Source: UBA5216 sp043743335
Lineage (GTDB): Bacteria > Pseudomonadota > Gammaproteobacteria > Burkholderiales > SG8-41
Direction: 5' to 3'
NCBI GenBank assembly: GCA_043743335.1
Contig: JAYTWR010000193.1
Location: 1 to 64,000, forward strand
Length of the DNA: 64,000 nt
In this document: in pieces, positions 1-8,990 of the stretch
How the letters are laid out: each line of letters begins with the position of its first letter
How positions within the stretch are numbered: the stretch's first letter is position 1
Notes under the pieces: generated by a model
What the model saw: the letters and a program-made list of their open reading frames with translations, nothing else
Told to the model about the DNA's origin: nothing
Database searches by the model: none
Program-made: the position numbers and the translations under genes

Positions 1-370
1 CCGTCAACATCACCGGCGTGATGGCCGCGTTGGTGATGGGCGTGTAGTCGCGTATCGGGTCATACGGCAATTTGGCGCGCAGCGCCGGGTTAATGGAAAA
101 CTGCGTCGATGAACCCATCAACAGGGTGTAGCCGTCGGGCGCCGCCTTGCCCGCAATTTGCATGCTGAGTACACCGCTGCCGCCGGAGCGGTTATCGACG
201 ATCACTTGCTGGCCCCACGCGTCGGTGAGTTTTTGCGCAATCCCGCGTGCCAGCAAATCCGCCACGCCGCCGGGCACAAAGCCCACGATAAAACGCACCG
301 GGCGCGACGGGTAATCTTGCGCGTGGCTGTTGGCCGCTGCGACCGCTAAGTGCGCCAAGAGCGCCAACAT
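1..370 (-). CDS. Bug/TctC-family periplasmic solute-binding protein, N-terminal part only (gene runs off the left edge)
   Basis: Reading right to left from the ATG at 370, a short hydrophobic leader ending in SHAQ is followed by DYPSRPVRFIVGF, the typical mature start of Bug (tripartite tricarboxylate transporter, TctC-like) binding proteins. DNRSGGSGVLS and DGYTLLMGSS, the ligand-loop regions of this family, come later. The frame is open to position 2, so roughly the last two thirds of the protein lie outside the window. Bug proteins bind small carboxylates or amides in the periplasm, but the ligand cannot be read from sequence. The frame stays open upstream of 370, so a longer leader from a TTG start is possible. 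It is divergent from the next Bug gene. Confidence 0.85.
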   Translation of the reverse strand, partial: MLALLAHLAVAAANSHAQDYPSRPVRFIVGFVPGGVADLLARGIAQKLTDAWGQQVIVDNRSGGSGVLSMQIAGKAAPDGYTLLMGSSTQFSINPALRAKLPYDPIRDYTPITNAAITPVMLT

Positions 371-583
371 CAACGCACGCCTTGGCCTACGGGTGATTTT
401 GTAAAATGTCTCTGTGTTCAATTGCGGTCTCTTCAGGGCGAGCAACCACGCGTTGCGCAGTGCTGTCGTATTGTGCCGCACAATGTGCGCCGTCAAGGCG
501 CGAGAACAGCGGGTATTCCGGCGCTGAGCCAAGGCTAAAATTCCCACTACAATGCCGTACGCTGCGCGCGGCAGAAACGTCGC

Positions 584-600
584 AACTAATTGATTTTATT
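584..600 (-). repeat. AT-rich dispersed motif, copy 1
   Basis: AACTAATTGATTTTATT is the reverse complement of the 20-bp motif AAAATCAATTACTTAC seen throughout the window. It lies just before the plus-strand Bug gene and supplies a possible TTG start at 590. Confidence 0.7.
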
Positions 601-607
601 GAACATT

Positions 608-1609
608 ATGTTTTCAAGCCGATTGACCCTTCAAGCCCGTAGGGCGATGCCGACGGTACTCATTTTGAGCACGGCGCCATTTGTCACTGCGTGCGCCGTC
701 GCTCAAGACTACCCCGCACGCCCGGTGCGCTGGGTGCTGGGCTTTGCACCGGGCGGCTCGCCCGATTCAGTGGCGCGCATCGTCACGCCGCCGCTCAGCG
801 CGCAGATGGGCCAATCGATGGTGCTCGATAATCGCCCCGGCGCGAATGGCATTCTCGCGGCGGACATCGTGGCGAAATCCAGTGCCGACGGTTACACGCT
901 GTTAATCACCTCGGCGGCGTTTGCCATCAACCCCAGCATCGTGCGCAAGCTGCCGTTTGATGCGATCAAGAGCTTTGCACCCATCACCAATATTTCATCG
1001 TCTGAAGCGCTGCTGCTGGCGGTCAGCCCTTCGGTGCCGGCCAACACTGTGCAGGAATTGATACAGCTTGCGAAGAAACCCGGCACGAAATTCGCCTATG
1101 GCACCTCCGGCGTGGGCAACGTCACGCATCTCGCGGCGGCGCTGTTCGCCGTGCGTACCGGCACGCAGCTCACCCACGTGCCGTACAAAGGCGGCGGGCC
1201 AATGACGGTGGCGCTGATGAGCGGCGAAGTGCAACTGGTGATGTCCAATCCCGGTACGCTGGTGAGTCAGGTGCGCGCGGGGCGCATACGCGCACTGGCG
1301 TACAACGCCCCAACGCGCTGGTCGCTGCTGCCGAATGTGCCGACCATGATCGAAGCGGGTGTCAGCGGCATGGCGTTTGATGCGAGTTGGTACGGCGTAT
1401 TTGCGCCCGCCAAAACGTCCGCCGCTGTCATCGGCAAGCTGCACAGCGAAATTCGCCATGTGCTCAAAGCGCCCACTGTGCGCGAGAGCCTCAGCGCTAT
1501 CGGCATGGAACCGGTGGGCAACACGCCCGTGGCGTTCAAGGCCTTCGTCGAGAAATCCATCGCGCGCTACGCCGAGGTGGTCAAGCTCGCGGGCATTGCG
1601 CCGGAGTAA
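608..1609 (+). CDS. Bug/TctC-family periplasmic solute-binding protein
   Basis: About 333 residues, normal for Bug proteins. After a signal region (LILSTAPFVTACAVA) the mature protein begins QDYPARPVRWVLGFAPGG. The family landmarks follow in order: DNRPGANGILA, ADGYTLLITS, FAPITNIS, THVPYKGGGP and VPTMIEAGV. It should act as a free periplasmic binding protein. No TctAB membrane genes are nearby, so it is one of the orphan Bug proteins common in this group. An upstream in-frame TTG at 590 lies inside the AT-rich motif; I prefer the ATG at 608. Ligand unknown. Confidence 0.9.
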   Translation: MFSSRLTLQARRAMPTVLILSTAPFVTACAVAQDYPARPVRWVLGFAPGGSPDSVARIVTPPLSAQMGQSMVLDNRPGANGILAADIVAKSSADGYTLLITSAAFAINPSIVRKLPFDAIKSFAPITNISSSEALLLAVSPSVPANTVQELIQLAKKPGTKFAYGTSGVGNVTHLAAALFAVRTGTQLTHVPYKGGGPMTVALMSGEVQLVMSNPGTLVSQVRAGRIRALAYNAPTRWSLLPNVPTMIEAGVSGMAFDASWYGVFAPAKTSAAVIGKLHSEIRHVLKAPTVRESLSAIGMEPVGNTPVAFKAFVEKSIARYAEVVKLAGIAPE

Positions 1610-1655
1610 GGCTCTGTGAATCAGGTGATGCGATGGAAATCTTAAAAATCCGTGT

Positions 1656-1868
1656 CTATTCAGTGCAGGCGTAACATCAAAATCTTCCCTCACCCCCACC
1701 CCTCTCCCGGAGGGAGAGGGGAGCAAACCGCATTCGAAATCGCGAGACTATTTTGGTTCGCGCGGACGTGGGGTTGCCCCCTCTCCCTCCGGGACAAGGG
1801 CACACTTGAAGCGCAGCAGAGGGTAGGGGTGAGGGAAACTTTTCGCACTTTTGTTCCGCACTGAATAG
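1656..1868. repeat. Nested palindromic MITE-like element (CTCTCCC core), about 213 bp
   Basis: The outer arms CTATTCAGTGC (1656-1666) and GCACTGAATAG (1858-1868) are perfect inverted repeats. Inside them CCCTCACCCC pairs with GGGGTGAGGG, and a core hairpin CCTCTCCCGGAGGGAGAGG sits in the left arm with a diverged counterpart (CCCTCTCCCTCCGGGAC) on the right. GC-rich core palindromes of this kind are a known dispersed repeat type in many proteobacteria. There is no coding content. It fills most of the 320-bp gap between the Bug gene and the MFS gene. Confidence 0.75.
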
Positions 1869-1929
1869 TTACAATGCAATCCCTTTGTAGCCATCTGCCC
1901 ATGCAGTGGCACGTTCGCTGAATCACCTC

Positions 1930-3144
1930 ATGCAAACTTCGCTATTCCGCCACGCCACCTTTACGCGCTTTTGGGTGGGCGACATTGCCTCCGTGTTAGC
2001 CAATCAAATGCTGGTGCTGGCCGTCGGCTGGCAGGTGTATGACCTCACCAACAGCGCGATGAGTTTGGGGCTGGTGGGTTTGGCGCATTTCGGCGCGCAA
2101 TTTTTGTGCACGTTACCTGCCGGGCATGTGGCCGACCGCTATGACCGGCGTTACGTGGCGGCGCTGTGCCAGGGCATACAGTGCGCGGTAGCGATCACCC
2201 TAGCCGCCGCAAATAGGTCAGGCTGGATCAGCGCTGAACTCATTTACGCCTGCGTGGTGCTTACCGGCGTGGCGCAAACTTTTCAGAACCCGGCGATGCG
2301 TTCGCTGCTGCCTTCGCTGGTGGGCGAAGCGCAGCTCGCGCGCTGCATTGCGTTTCACGGCGCGGCCAAAAAAGCCGCCATCATCGCCGGCCCGGCGCTG
2401 GGCGGGCTGGTCTATCTGTGGGGCGCGAGCGTGGTCTACGTTAGCAGCGCCCTGTGTTATGCGCTGGCCGGCGTGATTATTCTTTACATACACGCCACCT
2501 TCGTCAAACGCGACCACGAACCGGCCACACTGCAATACGTGCTGGGCGGCCTGCACTATATTTTCAGCAAGCCCATCATCCTCGGGGCCATCACGCTGGA
2601 TTTATTCGCCACGCTGTTGGGCGGTGCGGTGGCGCTGCTGCCGGTGTACGCGCGCGATATTCTGCAAACCGGCCCGCTGGGCCTGGGCCTGCTGCGCTCG
2701 GCCCCGGCGGTAGGCGCGCTATTCGCTTCGATCTATCTTGTACGCTGGCCGCTCACGCACAGCGTGGGCAAAATTCTGTTCATTTCGGTAACGACGTTCG
2801 GCGTGACCACCGTGGTGTTCGGCTTATCGACGTCGCTGCTGCTGTCGCTGGCCGCACTTGCCATCATGGGCATGGCGGACATGGTGAGCGTGGTCATCCG
2901 CTCATCGCTGGTGCAACTCGAAACCCCGGCGGACATGCGCGGTCGCGTCAGCGCCGTGCATTCGCTCTTCACCGGCACCGCCAATCATCTGGGGCAATTT
3001 GAATCGGGCATCACCGCCGCGTGGTGGGGCACGGTGCCATCGGTGGTGGTGGGCGGCGTCGGCACGCTGGTGGTGGTAGGCCTGTGGCTACGCTGGTTTC
3101 CGGGTTTGGTGCGGCGTGAGGCGCTCACGGTGAAGCGGGAATAA
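1930..3144 (+). CDS. MFS transporter, EntS/MFS-3-like
   Basis: About 404 residues with twelve predicted hydrophobic segments. The family-type N-terminus FWVGDIASVLANQMLVLAVGWQVYDLT is present, with the loop 2-3 signature GHVADRYDRR at about residues 65-75. This subfamily includes EntS-like siderophore exporters and uncharacterised drug or metabolite exporters. The substrate cannot be assigned, and no siderophore genes are nearby. The ATG at 1930 starts at MQTSLFRH; an in-frame GTG at 1906 would add eight residues. It follows the palindromic element directly and probably forms its own transcription unit. Confidence 0.85.
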   Translation: MQTSLFRHATFTRFWVGDIASVLANQMLVLAVGWQVYDLTNSAMSLGLVGLAHFGAQFLCTLPAGHVADRYDRRYVAALCQGIQCAVAITLAAANRSGWISAELIYACVVLTGVAQTFQNPAMRSLLPSLVGEAQLARCIAFHGAAKKAAIIAGPALGGLVYLWGASVVYVSSALCYALAGVIILYIHATFVKRDHEPATLQYVLGGLHYIFSKPIILGAITLDLFATLLGGAVALLPVYARDILQTGPLGLGLLRSAPAVGALFASIYLVRWPLTHSVGKILFISVTTFGVTTVVFGLSTSLLLSLAALAIMGMADMVSVVIRSSLVQLETPADMRGRVSAVHSLFTGTANHLGQFESGITAAWWGTVPSVVVGGVGTLVVVGLWLRWFPGLVRREALTVKRE

Positions 3145-3168
3145 CGGCCCTCCTGCTGAGTGACAGCA

Positions 3169-4002
3169 CTACAACATCTCCAGCGGTTGCGGTCGCGTGG
3201 GCGCTGGAAAAATCTTATCTAATTCAATGCGTTGAGATTCCGTGAGTGATATGTCTCTTGCTGCGGCGTTCTCCTCAACCCGCGCCATGCTCGAACACTT
3301 GGGAATCACCATCACATCGTCCTTCGCCAGCAACCAAGCCAGCGCCAGTTGCGCGGGCGTGATACCGGCAGCTTTCGCCAAAGCCACGAATTTTGCGTTC
3401 TTGAACAAACGTGCCTGCTCTAGCGGCGAATACGCCATCACCGGTACGCGCCGCTCACGCAACCACGGCCGTAAATCCCATTCGATGCCGCGTCGCGACA
3501 GGTTGTAGAGCAACTGATTTGTCGCGGTCGCCTCGCCGCCCGGCGTGCGCCACCATTCCTGCATCGCGGAAAGATCAAGATTGCTGACACCGTAGTGGCG
3601 AATTTTTCCGGCGCGCTGCAAGGCCATCAGCGCTTCCAGCGTTTCGGCGAAGGGCACACCACCGCGCCAGTGCAACAAATACAAATCGATGCGGTCGGTG
3701 TTGAGATTTTTGAGGCTGCGCTCGCACGCCGCCGCAGTGCCGCGGCGCGAGGCGTTGGACGGCAACACTTTGCTCACGATAAACACGTCACTGCGCCGTC
3801 CCGCCACGGCTTGCGCTACCCGTTGCTCGGAACGGCCATCGCCGTACATTTCAGCGGTGTCGATTAGTGTTAAACCAAGGTCTATGCCGCGCTGGAGCGT
3901 GGCGATCTCTTGCGCGCGCTGGGCCGGGTTGTCGCCCATGTTCCAGGTGCCTTGCCCCAGCGCAGGCACACGCTCGCCCGAGGGCAGTGTGACGGTTTTC
4001 AT
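3169..4002 (-). CDS. Aldo/keto reductase (YeaE/YdhF-like)
   Basis: 277 residues, a TIM-barrel NAD(P)H-dependent oxidoreductase that reduces aldehydes or ketones. The full catalytic tetrad is visible: D48 and Y53 in DTAEMYGDG, K78 in IVSKVLP and H111 in LLHWRGG. The C-terminal cofactor region includes AYSPLEQ and VIPKCSS. Length is normal. It is convergent with the MFS gene (24 bp apart) and precedes the propeller gene on the same strand. Substrate not inferable. Confidence 0.9.
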   Translation of the reverse strand: MKTVTLPSGERVPALGQGTWNMGDNPAQRAQEIATLQRGIDLGLTLIDTAEMYGDGRSEQRVAQAVAGRRSDVFIVSKVLPSNASRRGTAAACERSLKNLNTDRIDLYLLHWRGGVPFAETLEALMALQRAGKIRHYGVSNLDLSAMQEWWRTPGGEATATNQLLYNLSRRGIEWDLRPWLRERRVPVMAYSPLEQARLFKNAKFVALAKAAGITPAQLALAWLLAKDDVMVIPKCSSMARVEENAAARDISLTESQRIELDKIFPAPTRPQPLEML

Positions 4003-4072
4003 GCGCGCTAGGGTAATCGCAGATGCGCTAAACGGTAATCGTTGTGAGTCGCATGGAAATGCAAAGTCATGA

Positions 4073-5050
4073 TTATTGCCGAATGTATTTGGTCACGCTT
4101 TTGTGGGCGACTTCGGCGGCGTAGATCGCGCCTTTGCCGTCGGCAGCCAAGCCTTCGCCCATGTTTTCTTGGTCCGGCTCCGGCCCCACGCCGGGAATGT
4201 GTGAGCGCACTACGCCGTCTTTTGCGCTGCCGATGCGAATGCCGCGACGCATGCCCGGATTGCGCTTGGCATCGGACTGGTGATCGGTCACGTACAGCGT
4301 GTCGTTAACGTCGATGTAAATGCCGCTGGGACGACCGAACTGTTTCCACTCGGTAATGTATTGTCCGTCAGCGTCAAAAATTTGCACGCGGCTGTTGCCG
4401 CGATCAGCGACGAACACACGCCCGCTGGAATCGAGCGCGATGCCGTGCAGCTCACCAAAGTCGCCGGGCGCGCTGCCTTTCTTGCCCCATGTCTTGATGA
4501 ACTTGCCGTCCTTGGCGAATTTCATGATGCGTGCGTTGGAATCGCCACCATGACCATCCGCGACAAAAATATCGCCGTTGGCCGCAACCGCCACCGCCGA
4601 CGGGCGATGAAACGTGTCCATTGCGTCGCCCGCCACGCCGGGCTTGCCCAGCGTCAGCAGCACTTTGCCTTCGCGGCTGAATTTGACGACGGTATGGCCC
4701 TTGCCGTCCTTGCCCGCGGCGTCGCTCACCCACACATTGCCTTCGCGATCCACATGAATGCTGTGCGGGAACACAAACAGATTGGCCCCAAACGCGCGCA
4801 CGAACGCGCCTGCCGGATCGAACTGGATAACCGGCGGCAACGGCGATTCGGCGCAGGTATTTCCGCCACAGCGCTCGAACACCCACACATTCCCGGCGCG
4901 ATCCACATCCAGCGTGCTGGTGGAACCCCACGTGCGGCCGTCGGGCATCTTGGCCCAGTGGGCGACGGCGCGCCACGCGGTGTCCTGCGCGGTCACCCAC
5001 GGCGCAGCCAACAGCGATACGGCAACGGCGATCTGAAAGAATTTGTGCAT
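4073..5050 (-). CDS. Secreted NHL-repeat beta-propeller protein
   Basis: About 325 residues. A clear signal peptide (MHKFFQIAVAVSLLAAPWVTAQ) is followed by at least five NHL/YVTN-type blades, such as VDREGNVWVSDA, VAANGDIFVADGHGG, LDSSGRVFVADRGNSRV and IDVNDTLYVTDHQ. It resembles peptidyl-alpha-hydroxyglycine lyase-type or SMP-30-like propellers, but a catalytic role is not shown. I chose the ATG at 5050 because a strong AGGAGG precedes it and the signal peptide starts there; an upstream frame to 5107 lacks these. It is the last gene of a minus-strand group with the Sox carriers. Confidence 0.85.
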   Translation of the reverse strand: MHKFFQIAVAVSLLAAPWVTAQDTAWRAVAHWAKMPDGRTWGSTSTLDVDRAGNVWVFERCGGNTCAESPLPPVIQFDPAGAFVRAFGANLFVFPHSIHVDREGNVWVSDAAGKDGKGHTVVKFSREGKVLLTLGKPGVAGDAMDTFHRPSAVAVAANGDIFVADGHGGDSNARIMKFAKDGKFIKTWGKKGSAPGDFGELHGIALDSSGRVFVADRGNSRVQIFDADGQYITEWKQFGRPSGIYIDVNDTLYVTDHQSDAKRNPGMRRGIRIGSAKDGVVRSHIPGVGPEPDQENMGEGLAADGKGAIYAAEVAHKSVTKYIRQ

Positions 5051-5127
5051 AACGCCTCCTGAGCGATTCATGTCTCGCAGCTTCCGCTGATGGACGGGCA
5101 GCGTCAAGCCGCGACGCGCTAACGCCG

Positions 5128-5181
5128 CGTCAATATCACGTCAATATCAAGTCAATATCACGTCAGCGTCACGTCAATGCG
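5128..5181. repeat. 11-bp tandem repeat overlapping the 3' end of soxZ
   Basis: Units of CGTCAATATCA occur at 5128-5138 and 5139-5149, then a one-base variant at 5150-5160 and a diverged unit at 5161-5171. The stop codon of the soxZ-like gene (5158-5160) lies within the array. Confidence 0.8.
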
Positions 5182-5484
5182 TGCGGTTTCGCTCGTGGCG
5201 AACCCGTTGTCACCGCGCCACTGAAATTCCAGCGTGCCGCTTTCGGTCGCTACCGTGGTGAATTGAATAAACGGGTTGGCAGACACCGAGGGGTGCAGCT
5301 CCGCGCGAAACACTTCCACGCCGTTGTACAGGCAGACAAAGGTGGTGATGATGTCGCGCGGAATCGGCACGCCCAGATGCGTGCGGCGAAAGCCGGTTTC
5401 CATGGCGTGCGCCACTAGCGTTTTGATAGGGATGATGTCGCCACGCCGGGCGGTTTTGGGCACATCGAGGCGGACATTGGCCAT
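5158..5484 (-). CDS. soxZ: SoxZ-like sulfur carrier subunit
   Basis: 108 residues, the usual SoxZ length. It carries the SoxZ features RRGDIIPIKTLVAHAMETGFRR, PRDIITTFVCLYNG, FRAELHPSVSANPF and FQWRGDNGF. SoxZ pairs with SoxY in the periplasm to carry sulfur intermediates during thiosulfate oxidation. It has no signal peptide of its own, as expected because it travels with SoxY. It lies 17 bp downstream of the soxY-like gene. No soxA, soxB, soxX or soxCD is in the window, so a role in full thiosulfate oxidation is not established. Confidence 0.85.
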   Translation of the reverse strand: MANVRLDVPKTARRGDIIPIKTLVAHAMETGFRRTHLGVPIPRDIITTFVCLYNGVEVFRAELHPSVSANPFIQFTTVATESGTLEFQWRGDNGFATSETARIDVTLT

Positions 5485-5501
5485 GCTGATTCAGCGTTAT
5501 T

Positions 5502-5975
5502 TTACGTCGGCAGTTCTTCAAGACACGCCGCCAGCGTCACAATCAAATGCGCACTGTCCGACCAAAACGTGCCGTCGCTCATTTCAGCAATCGCGATGAC
5601 GCCTTGCGTATCCGCCATGCGCACGCGCGTGGCGGCATAAGCGCGCCCGGCACGTGGGCCGAGACGAAAGCTCACCATCTCCGGCAAGGGATTGCGTTCG
5701 GTAAAAACATGGATCGCTTTGACGTGATCGGCGTCGGTCATGGGGCTATCAACGCTGACGCTAATCGGCACCAAATGGCCGTTCTCAACCAACGGGGGAA
5801 TGTCGAGCTTGACGCGGCCCGGCCGTATCGCCGCCGTGCCCACCAGCGCGCGAATTTTTTGCGGCATATCGTTCAGCGGTGTGCGCGTCATTTGCGCACG
5901 CGCAACCGTCGGCAGCACAGCCGCACTCGCTGCCGCCAAAGAAGCGGCCACAAACTCACGGCGGGCAATAACCAT
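5502..5975 (-). CDS. soxY: SoxY-like carrier with altered C-terminus
   Basis: 157 residues from the ATG at 5975. The N-terminus MVIARREFVAASLAAASAAV looks like a twin-arginine export signal. The body matches SoxY (LVENGHLVPISVSVDSPM, IHVFTERNPLPEMVSF, MSDGTFW). SoxY normally ends in a GGCGG swinging arm whose cysteine carries the sulfur. Here the protein ends VTLAACLEELPT: one cysteine remains, but the glycine frame is absent and six residues follow it. An in-frame TTG at 5993 lies within the AT-rich motif and is a weaker start. It is co-transcribed with soxZ and lies downstream of the molybdenum hydroxylase genes. Confidence 0.8.
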   Translation of the reverse strand: MVIARREFVAASLAAASAAVLPTVARAQMTRTPLNDMPQKIRALVGTAAIRPGRVKLDIPPLVENGHLVPISVSVDSPMTDADHVKAIHVFTERNPLPEMVSFRLGPRAGRAYAATRVRMADTQGVIAIAEMSDGTFWSDSAHLIVTLAACLEELPT

Positions 5976-5982
5976 AAAACCC

Positions 5983-6002
5983 TTTAAAATCAATTACTTA
6001 CT
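5983..6002 (+). repeat. AT-rich dispersed motif, copy 2
   Basis: TTTAAAATCAATTACTTACT is the best match to the consensus. It lies between the hydroxylase large-subunit gene and soxY. Confidence 0.8.
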
Positions 6003-6041
6003 GACGAACCGCGCACGGTACATCAGCAAGGTTTACGCAAG

Positions 6042-8243
6042 CTACACCAAGGTGACGCCAAGGTTCTTCAGCGGCACATTGCGCAGCCGCTTGCCGGTGG
6101 CCGCTGCGATGGCGTTGAGCACCGCCGGCGCCGCCACGCAAATCGTCGGCTCGCCCACACCACCCCAGAAGCCGCCCGACGGCATGACGATGGATTCGAC
6201 CTTGGGCATTTGCGCCAGACGCATGGAATTGAAGGTGTTGAAATTCAACTCCTGCACACGGCCATCTTTGATGGTGTTTTCCTGCATGAACAACGCCGAC
6301 AGCCCATACACAAACGAGCCAGCGATCTGCCGCTCGATTTGCGCCGGGTTGACCGCGTAGCCGGGATCGGTCGCGCAAATAATGCGATGCACCTTCACTT
6401 TGTTGCCGCCCTCGACAGAGACTTCAGCGCACGCAGCGACATAGCTGTTGAACGCCTTCATCTGCGCCAAGCCGCGATAAATGCCTTTGGGTGCAGGCTT
6501 GCTCCAGCCCACTTTTTCCGCCACCGCGTTGAGCACAGCCCAATGCTTGGGGGCCTTGCTCATCAGCTTGCGGCGGAACTCGAGCGGATCCTGACCGGCG
6601 GCCTGCGCGAGCTCGTCCATAAAGCATTCGATGTAGATCGCGTTTTGATTGATGTTCACACCACGCCAGAAACCCGGCGGCACATGCGTGTTGCGCATGG
6701 CGTGATCGATCAACAGATTGGGTACCGCGTGGTAGCCAAACTCGAATTCGCCGGAGCGCGCCAGCCCCTGAAACGTGGCCGGGTCCATGCCCTTAATCAA
6801 GGCCTCCGGGCGCACCGCGGTCAAAATCGACTGACCCGAAATACGCATGTGCAGGCCGGTCAAATTGTTGTTGGCGTCGAACGCGCCGGTGAGTTTGCAC
6901 TGCGTGATCGGGTGATAACGGCCCTGCGCCATGTCTTCTTCGCGCGTCCATTGCAGTTTGACCGGCACGCCGGGCATTTGCTTGGCGATGAGCACGGATT
7001 GCGTTACAAAATCATGGAAGGCGCCACGACGGCCAAATGCGCCGCCGATAATCATTTTGTAGACATCGCACTTGTCAGCGGGCAGGCCCGACGCCGCCAG
7101 CACGGCCGCAAACGCAGCCTCACCATTTTGCGTGCCGCACCAGACTTCGCACTTGTCGTCGGTGTAACGCGCGGTGGCGTTCATCGGCTCCATCGGCGCG
7201 TGGTTCAGGAACGGATACGAATACACCGCTTCCACCTTTTTTGCCGCGCCGGCAATCGCCGCCTTGGCGTCGCCCGCATCGTTGCCGACAAACGCCTGCG
7301 GTGCATCGAGGCCTTCTTTCAGCATCTCGGCAATCGAGGCGCTGGACACTTTGGCGTTGGGGCCTTCATCCCACACAATGGGCAGCGCGTCGAGCGCAAC
7401 CTTGGCTTGCCACCAGTAATCGGCCACCACCGCCACGGCGGTTTCGCCCACTTGCAGCACTTTTCTCACACCCTTCATGCCAGACACTTTGGCCGCGTCA
7501 AAACTCTTGACCTTGCCGCCGAACACCGGGCACTCCTTAATGCTGGCGTTGAGCATGCCGGGCATTTTGAAGTCGGCGCCGTACAGCATTTTGCCGGTGA
7601 GTTTGTCCACCGTATCCAGACGCTTCATCGGCTTGCCGATGATTTTCCAGTCTTTCGGGTCTTTCAGCGGCACATCTTTCGGCGGCGTGATGCGCGCGGC
7701 AGCCTCGGCCACTTTGCCGAAAGTGACTTTGCGACCCGACGGCGTGTGGGTAATCACACTGTTAGCGGCGACGCATTCCGACGCAGGCACTTTCCACGCT
7801 TCCGCAGCGGCCTGGATCAACATCACGCGCGCCGTGGCACCGCCCCGACGCACATACTCGTGCGACTCGCGAATGCCACGACTGCCGCCGGTGGAGTAAT
7901 CGCCCCATGCGCGCTTGCGTTTGACGCTCTCGCCCGGTGTCGGGTATTCGGTGACGACTTTGTTCCAGTCGCATTCCAGCTCTTCGGCCACCATTTGCGC
8001 AAGGCCGGTCAGCGTGCCCTGCCCCATTTCTGTACGCGCGATGCGAATCACCACGGTGTCGTCCGGGCGTATCACGATCCAGTGGGTGATTTCAGGCGAG
8101 CCATCCTGCGCACGCACAATGCCGGGGCCAAACGGCGGCAACTTTAAACCGAGCGCAAGCCCGGTGCCAGCGGCAGCAGTGCCGATCACAAACGAACGGC
8201 GGGACACTTTAGGTGCGGCCATTGTTGCTAGGGTTGTTTTCAT
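6042..8243 (-). CDS. Molybdopterin-binding large subunit, isoquinoline 1-oxidoreductase beta type (xanthine dehydrogenase family)
   Basis: 733 residues. The N-terminal Tat signal (VSRRSFVIGTAAAG) is typical of IorB-type subunits, which are exported folded. Family motifs include ARTEMGQGTLTGLAQMVAEE, YGADFKMPGM, MIIGGAFGRRG, TREEDMAQGRYHP and GFWGGVGEPTICVAAPAV. It should bind the molybdenum cytosine dinucleotide cofactor and hydroxylate an N-heterocycle or aldehyde with the iron-sulfur subunit encoded 10 bp upstream. AAGGA stands 7 nt before the ATG at 8243. The physiological substrate is unknown; no cytochrome or maturation (XdhC/CoxI-like) gene is nearby. Confidence 0.92.
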   Translation of the reverse strand: MKTTLATMAAPKVSRRSFVIGTAAAGTGLALGLKLPPFGPGIVRAQDGSPEITHWIVIRPDDTVVIRIARTEMGQGTLTGLAQMVAEELECDWNKVVTEYPTPGESVKRKRAWGDYSTGGSRGIRESHEYVRRGGATARVMLIQAAAEAWKVPASECVAANSVITHTPSGRKVTFGKVAEAAARITPPKDVPLKDPKDWKIIGKPMKRLDTVDKLTGKMLYGADFKMPGMLNASIKECPVFGGKVKSFDAAKVSGMKGVRKVLQVGETAVAVVADYWWQAKVALDALPIVWDEGPNAKVSSASIAEMLKEGLDAPQAFVGNDAGDAKAAIAGAAKKVEAVYSYPFLNHAPMEPMNATARYTDDKCEVWCGTQNGEAAFAAVLAASGLPADKCDVYKMIIGGAFGRRGAFHDFVTQSVLIAKQMPGVPVKLQWTREEDMAQGRYHPITQCKLTGAFDANNNLTGLHMRISGQSILTAVRPEALIKGMDPATFQGLARSGEFEFGYHAVPNLLIDHAMRNTHVPPGFWRGVNINQNAIYIECFMDELAQAAGQDPLEFRRKLMSKAPKHWAVLNAVAEKVGWSKPAPKGIYRGLAQMKAFNSYVAACAEVSVEGGNKVKVHRIICATDPGYAVNPAQIERQIAGSFVYGLSALFMQENTIKDGRVQELNFNTFNSMRLAQMPKVESIVMPSGGFWGGVGEPTICVAAPAVLNAIAAATGKRLRNVPLKNLGVTLV

Positions 8244-8253
8244 GATGGTTTCC

Positions 8254-8703
8254 TTAGGCTTTGGCAGCAGCGTGTATGGCTTCGCGCACCTGCTGAAAGG
8301 TGCCGCAGCGGCAAATGTTGGTCATCGCGGCATCGATATCCGCGTCGGTGGGCTTAGGCTTGCTGTTGAGCAGCGCCGTGGCCGTCATAATCATCCCCGA
8401 CTGGCAATAACCGCACTGCGGCACGTCATGCTCGTGCCAAGCCTTTTGAACTTTGGTCAACACGCCATTCACCGCAAGACCTTCAATGGTGGTGATTTTT
8501 TTGCCCTCGGCCGCACTCACCGGCATCACGCACGAACGCACCGGCGCGCCATCCACCATCACCGTGCAAGCGCCGCACTGCGCCACACCACAACCGTACT
8601 TGGTGCCCGTCAAGCCCACCTGCTCGCGTATCGCCCACAACAACGGCGTAGTGGAATCAACATCGACGTCGTGAGTTCTGCCATTAATGTTAAGTCTTGC
8701 CAT
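8254..8703 (-). CDS. [2Fe-2S] small subunit, isoquinoline 1-oxidoreductase alpha type
   Basis: 149 residues with both clusters of the family. The N-terminal plant-type [2Fe-2S] site is GCGVAQCGACTVMVDG with a later cysteine in RSCVMPV. The C-terminal helical cluster is CGYCQSGM plus ICRCGTF. It passes electrons from the molybdenum centre of the neighbouring large subunit. AGGAGG lies just before the ATG at 8703. It is the first gene of the minus-strand unit; the roughly 290 bp upstream hold no gene. Confidence 0.95.
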   Translation of the reverse strand: MARLNINGRTHDVDVDSTTPLLWAIREQVGLTGTKYGCGVAQCGACTVMVDGAPVRSCVMPVSAAEGKKITTIEGLAVNGVLTKVQKAWHEHDVPQCGYCQSGMIMTATALLNSKPKPTDADIDAAMTNICRCGTFQQVREAIHAAAKA

Positions 8704-8911
8704 GATGCCTCCTGATTGAAACTTTGAAGTGAAACAAAAAGATTACGATGCGGAATCAAACCGTCGCATTATTCGTCAATGCTTGTGGAAAAACAAGGGC
8801 TTGCGGGTGGGTGAGCGGCCTGTTACCGGCAGCAAATCGGTGCCAATGCGTTGTGCCCAGCTTTACCGCAGAAGCAATGCGAACCAGCCTTGTCCGCGCG
8901 GCACAATTCTC

Positions 8912-8933
8912 TATAAAAACAATCAGTTATCAC
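8912..8933 (+). repeat. AT-rich dispersed motif, copy 3
   Basis: TATAAAAACAATCAGTTATC is a degenerate copy in the otherwise GC-rich, featureless gap between the [2Fe-2S] subunit gene and the restriction endonuclease gene. Confidence 0.55.
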
Positions 8934-8990
8934 TTTGCGCTTGTCACGCTGCCAAGACGGCCTGCGCTGTTTCCCGCGCAGTGACTCACG

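Noticed and set aside
6210..8147. A 645-codon open frame on the plus strand
   Set aside because: It lies entirely opposite the molybdenum hydroxylase gene, has no recognisable domain and shows the Arg/His-rich composition typical of antisense frames in GC-rich genes.
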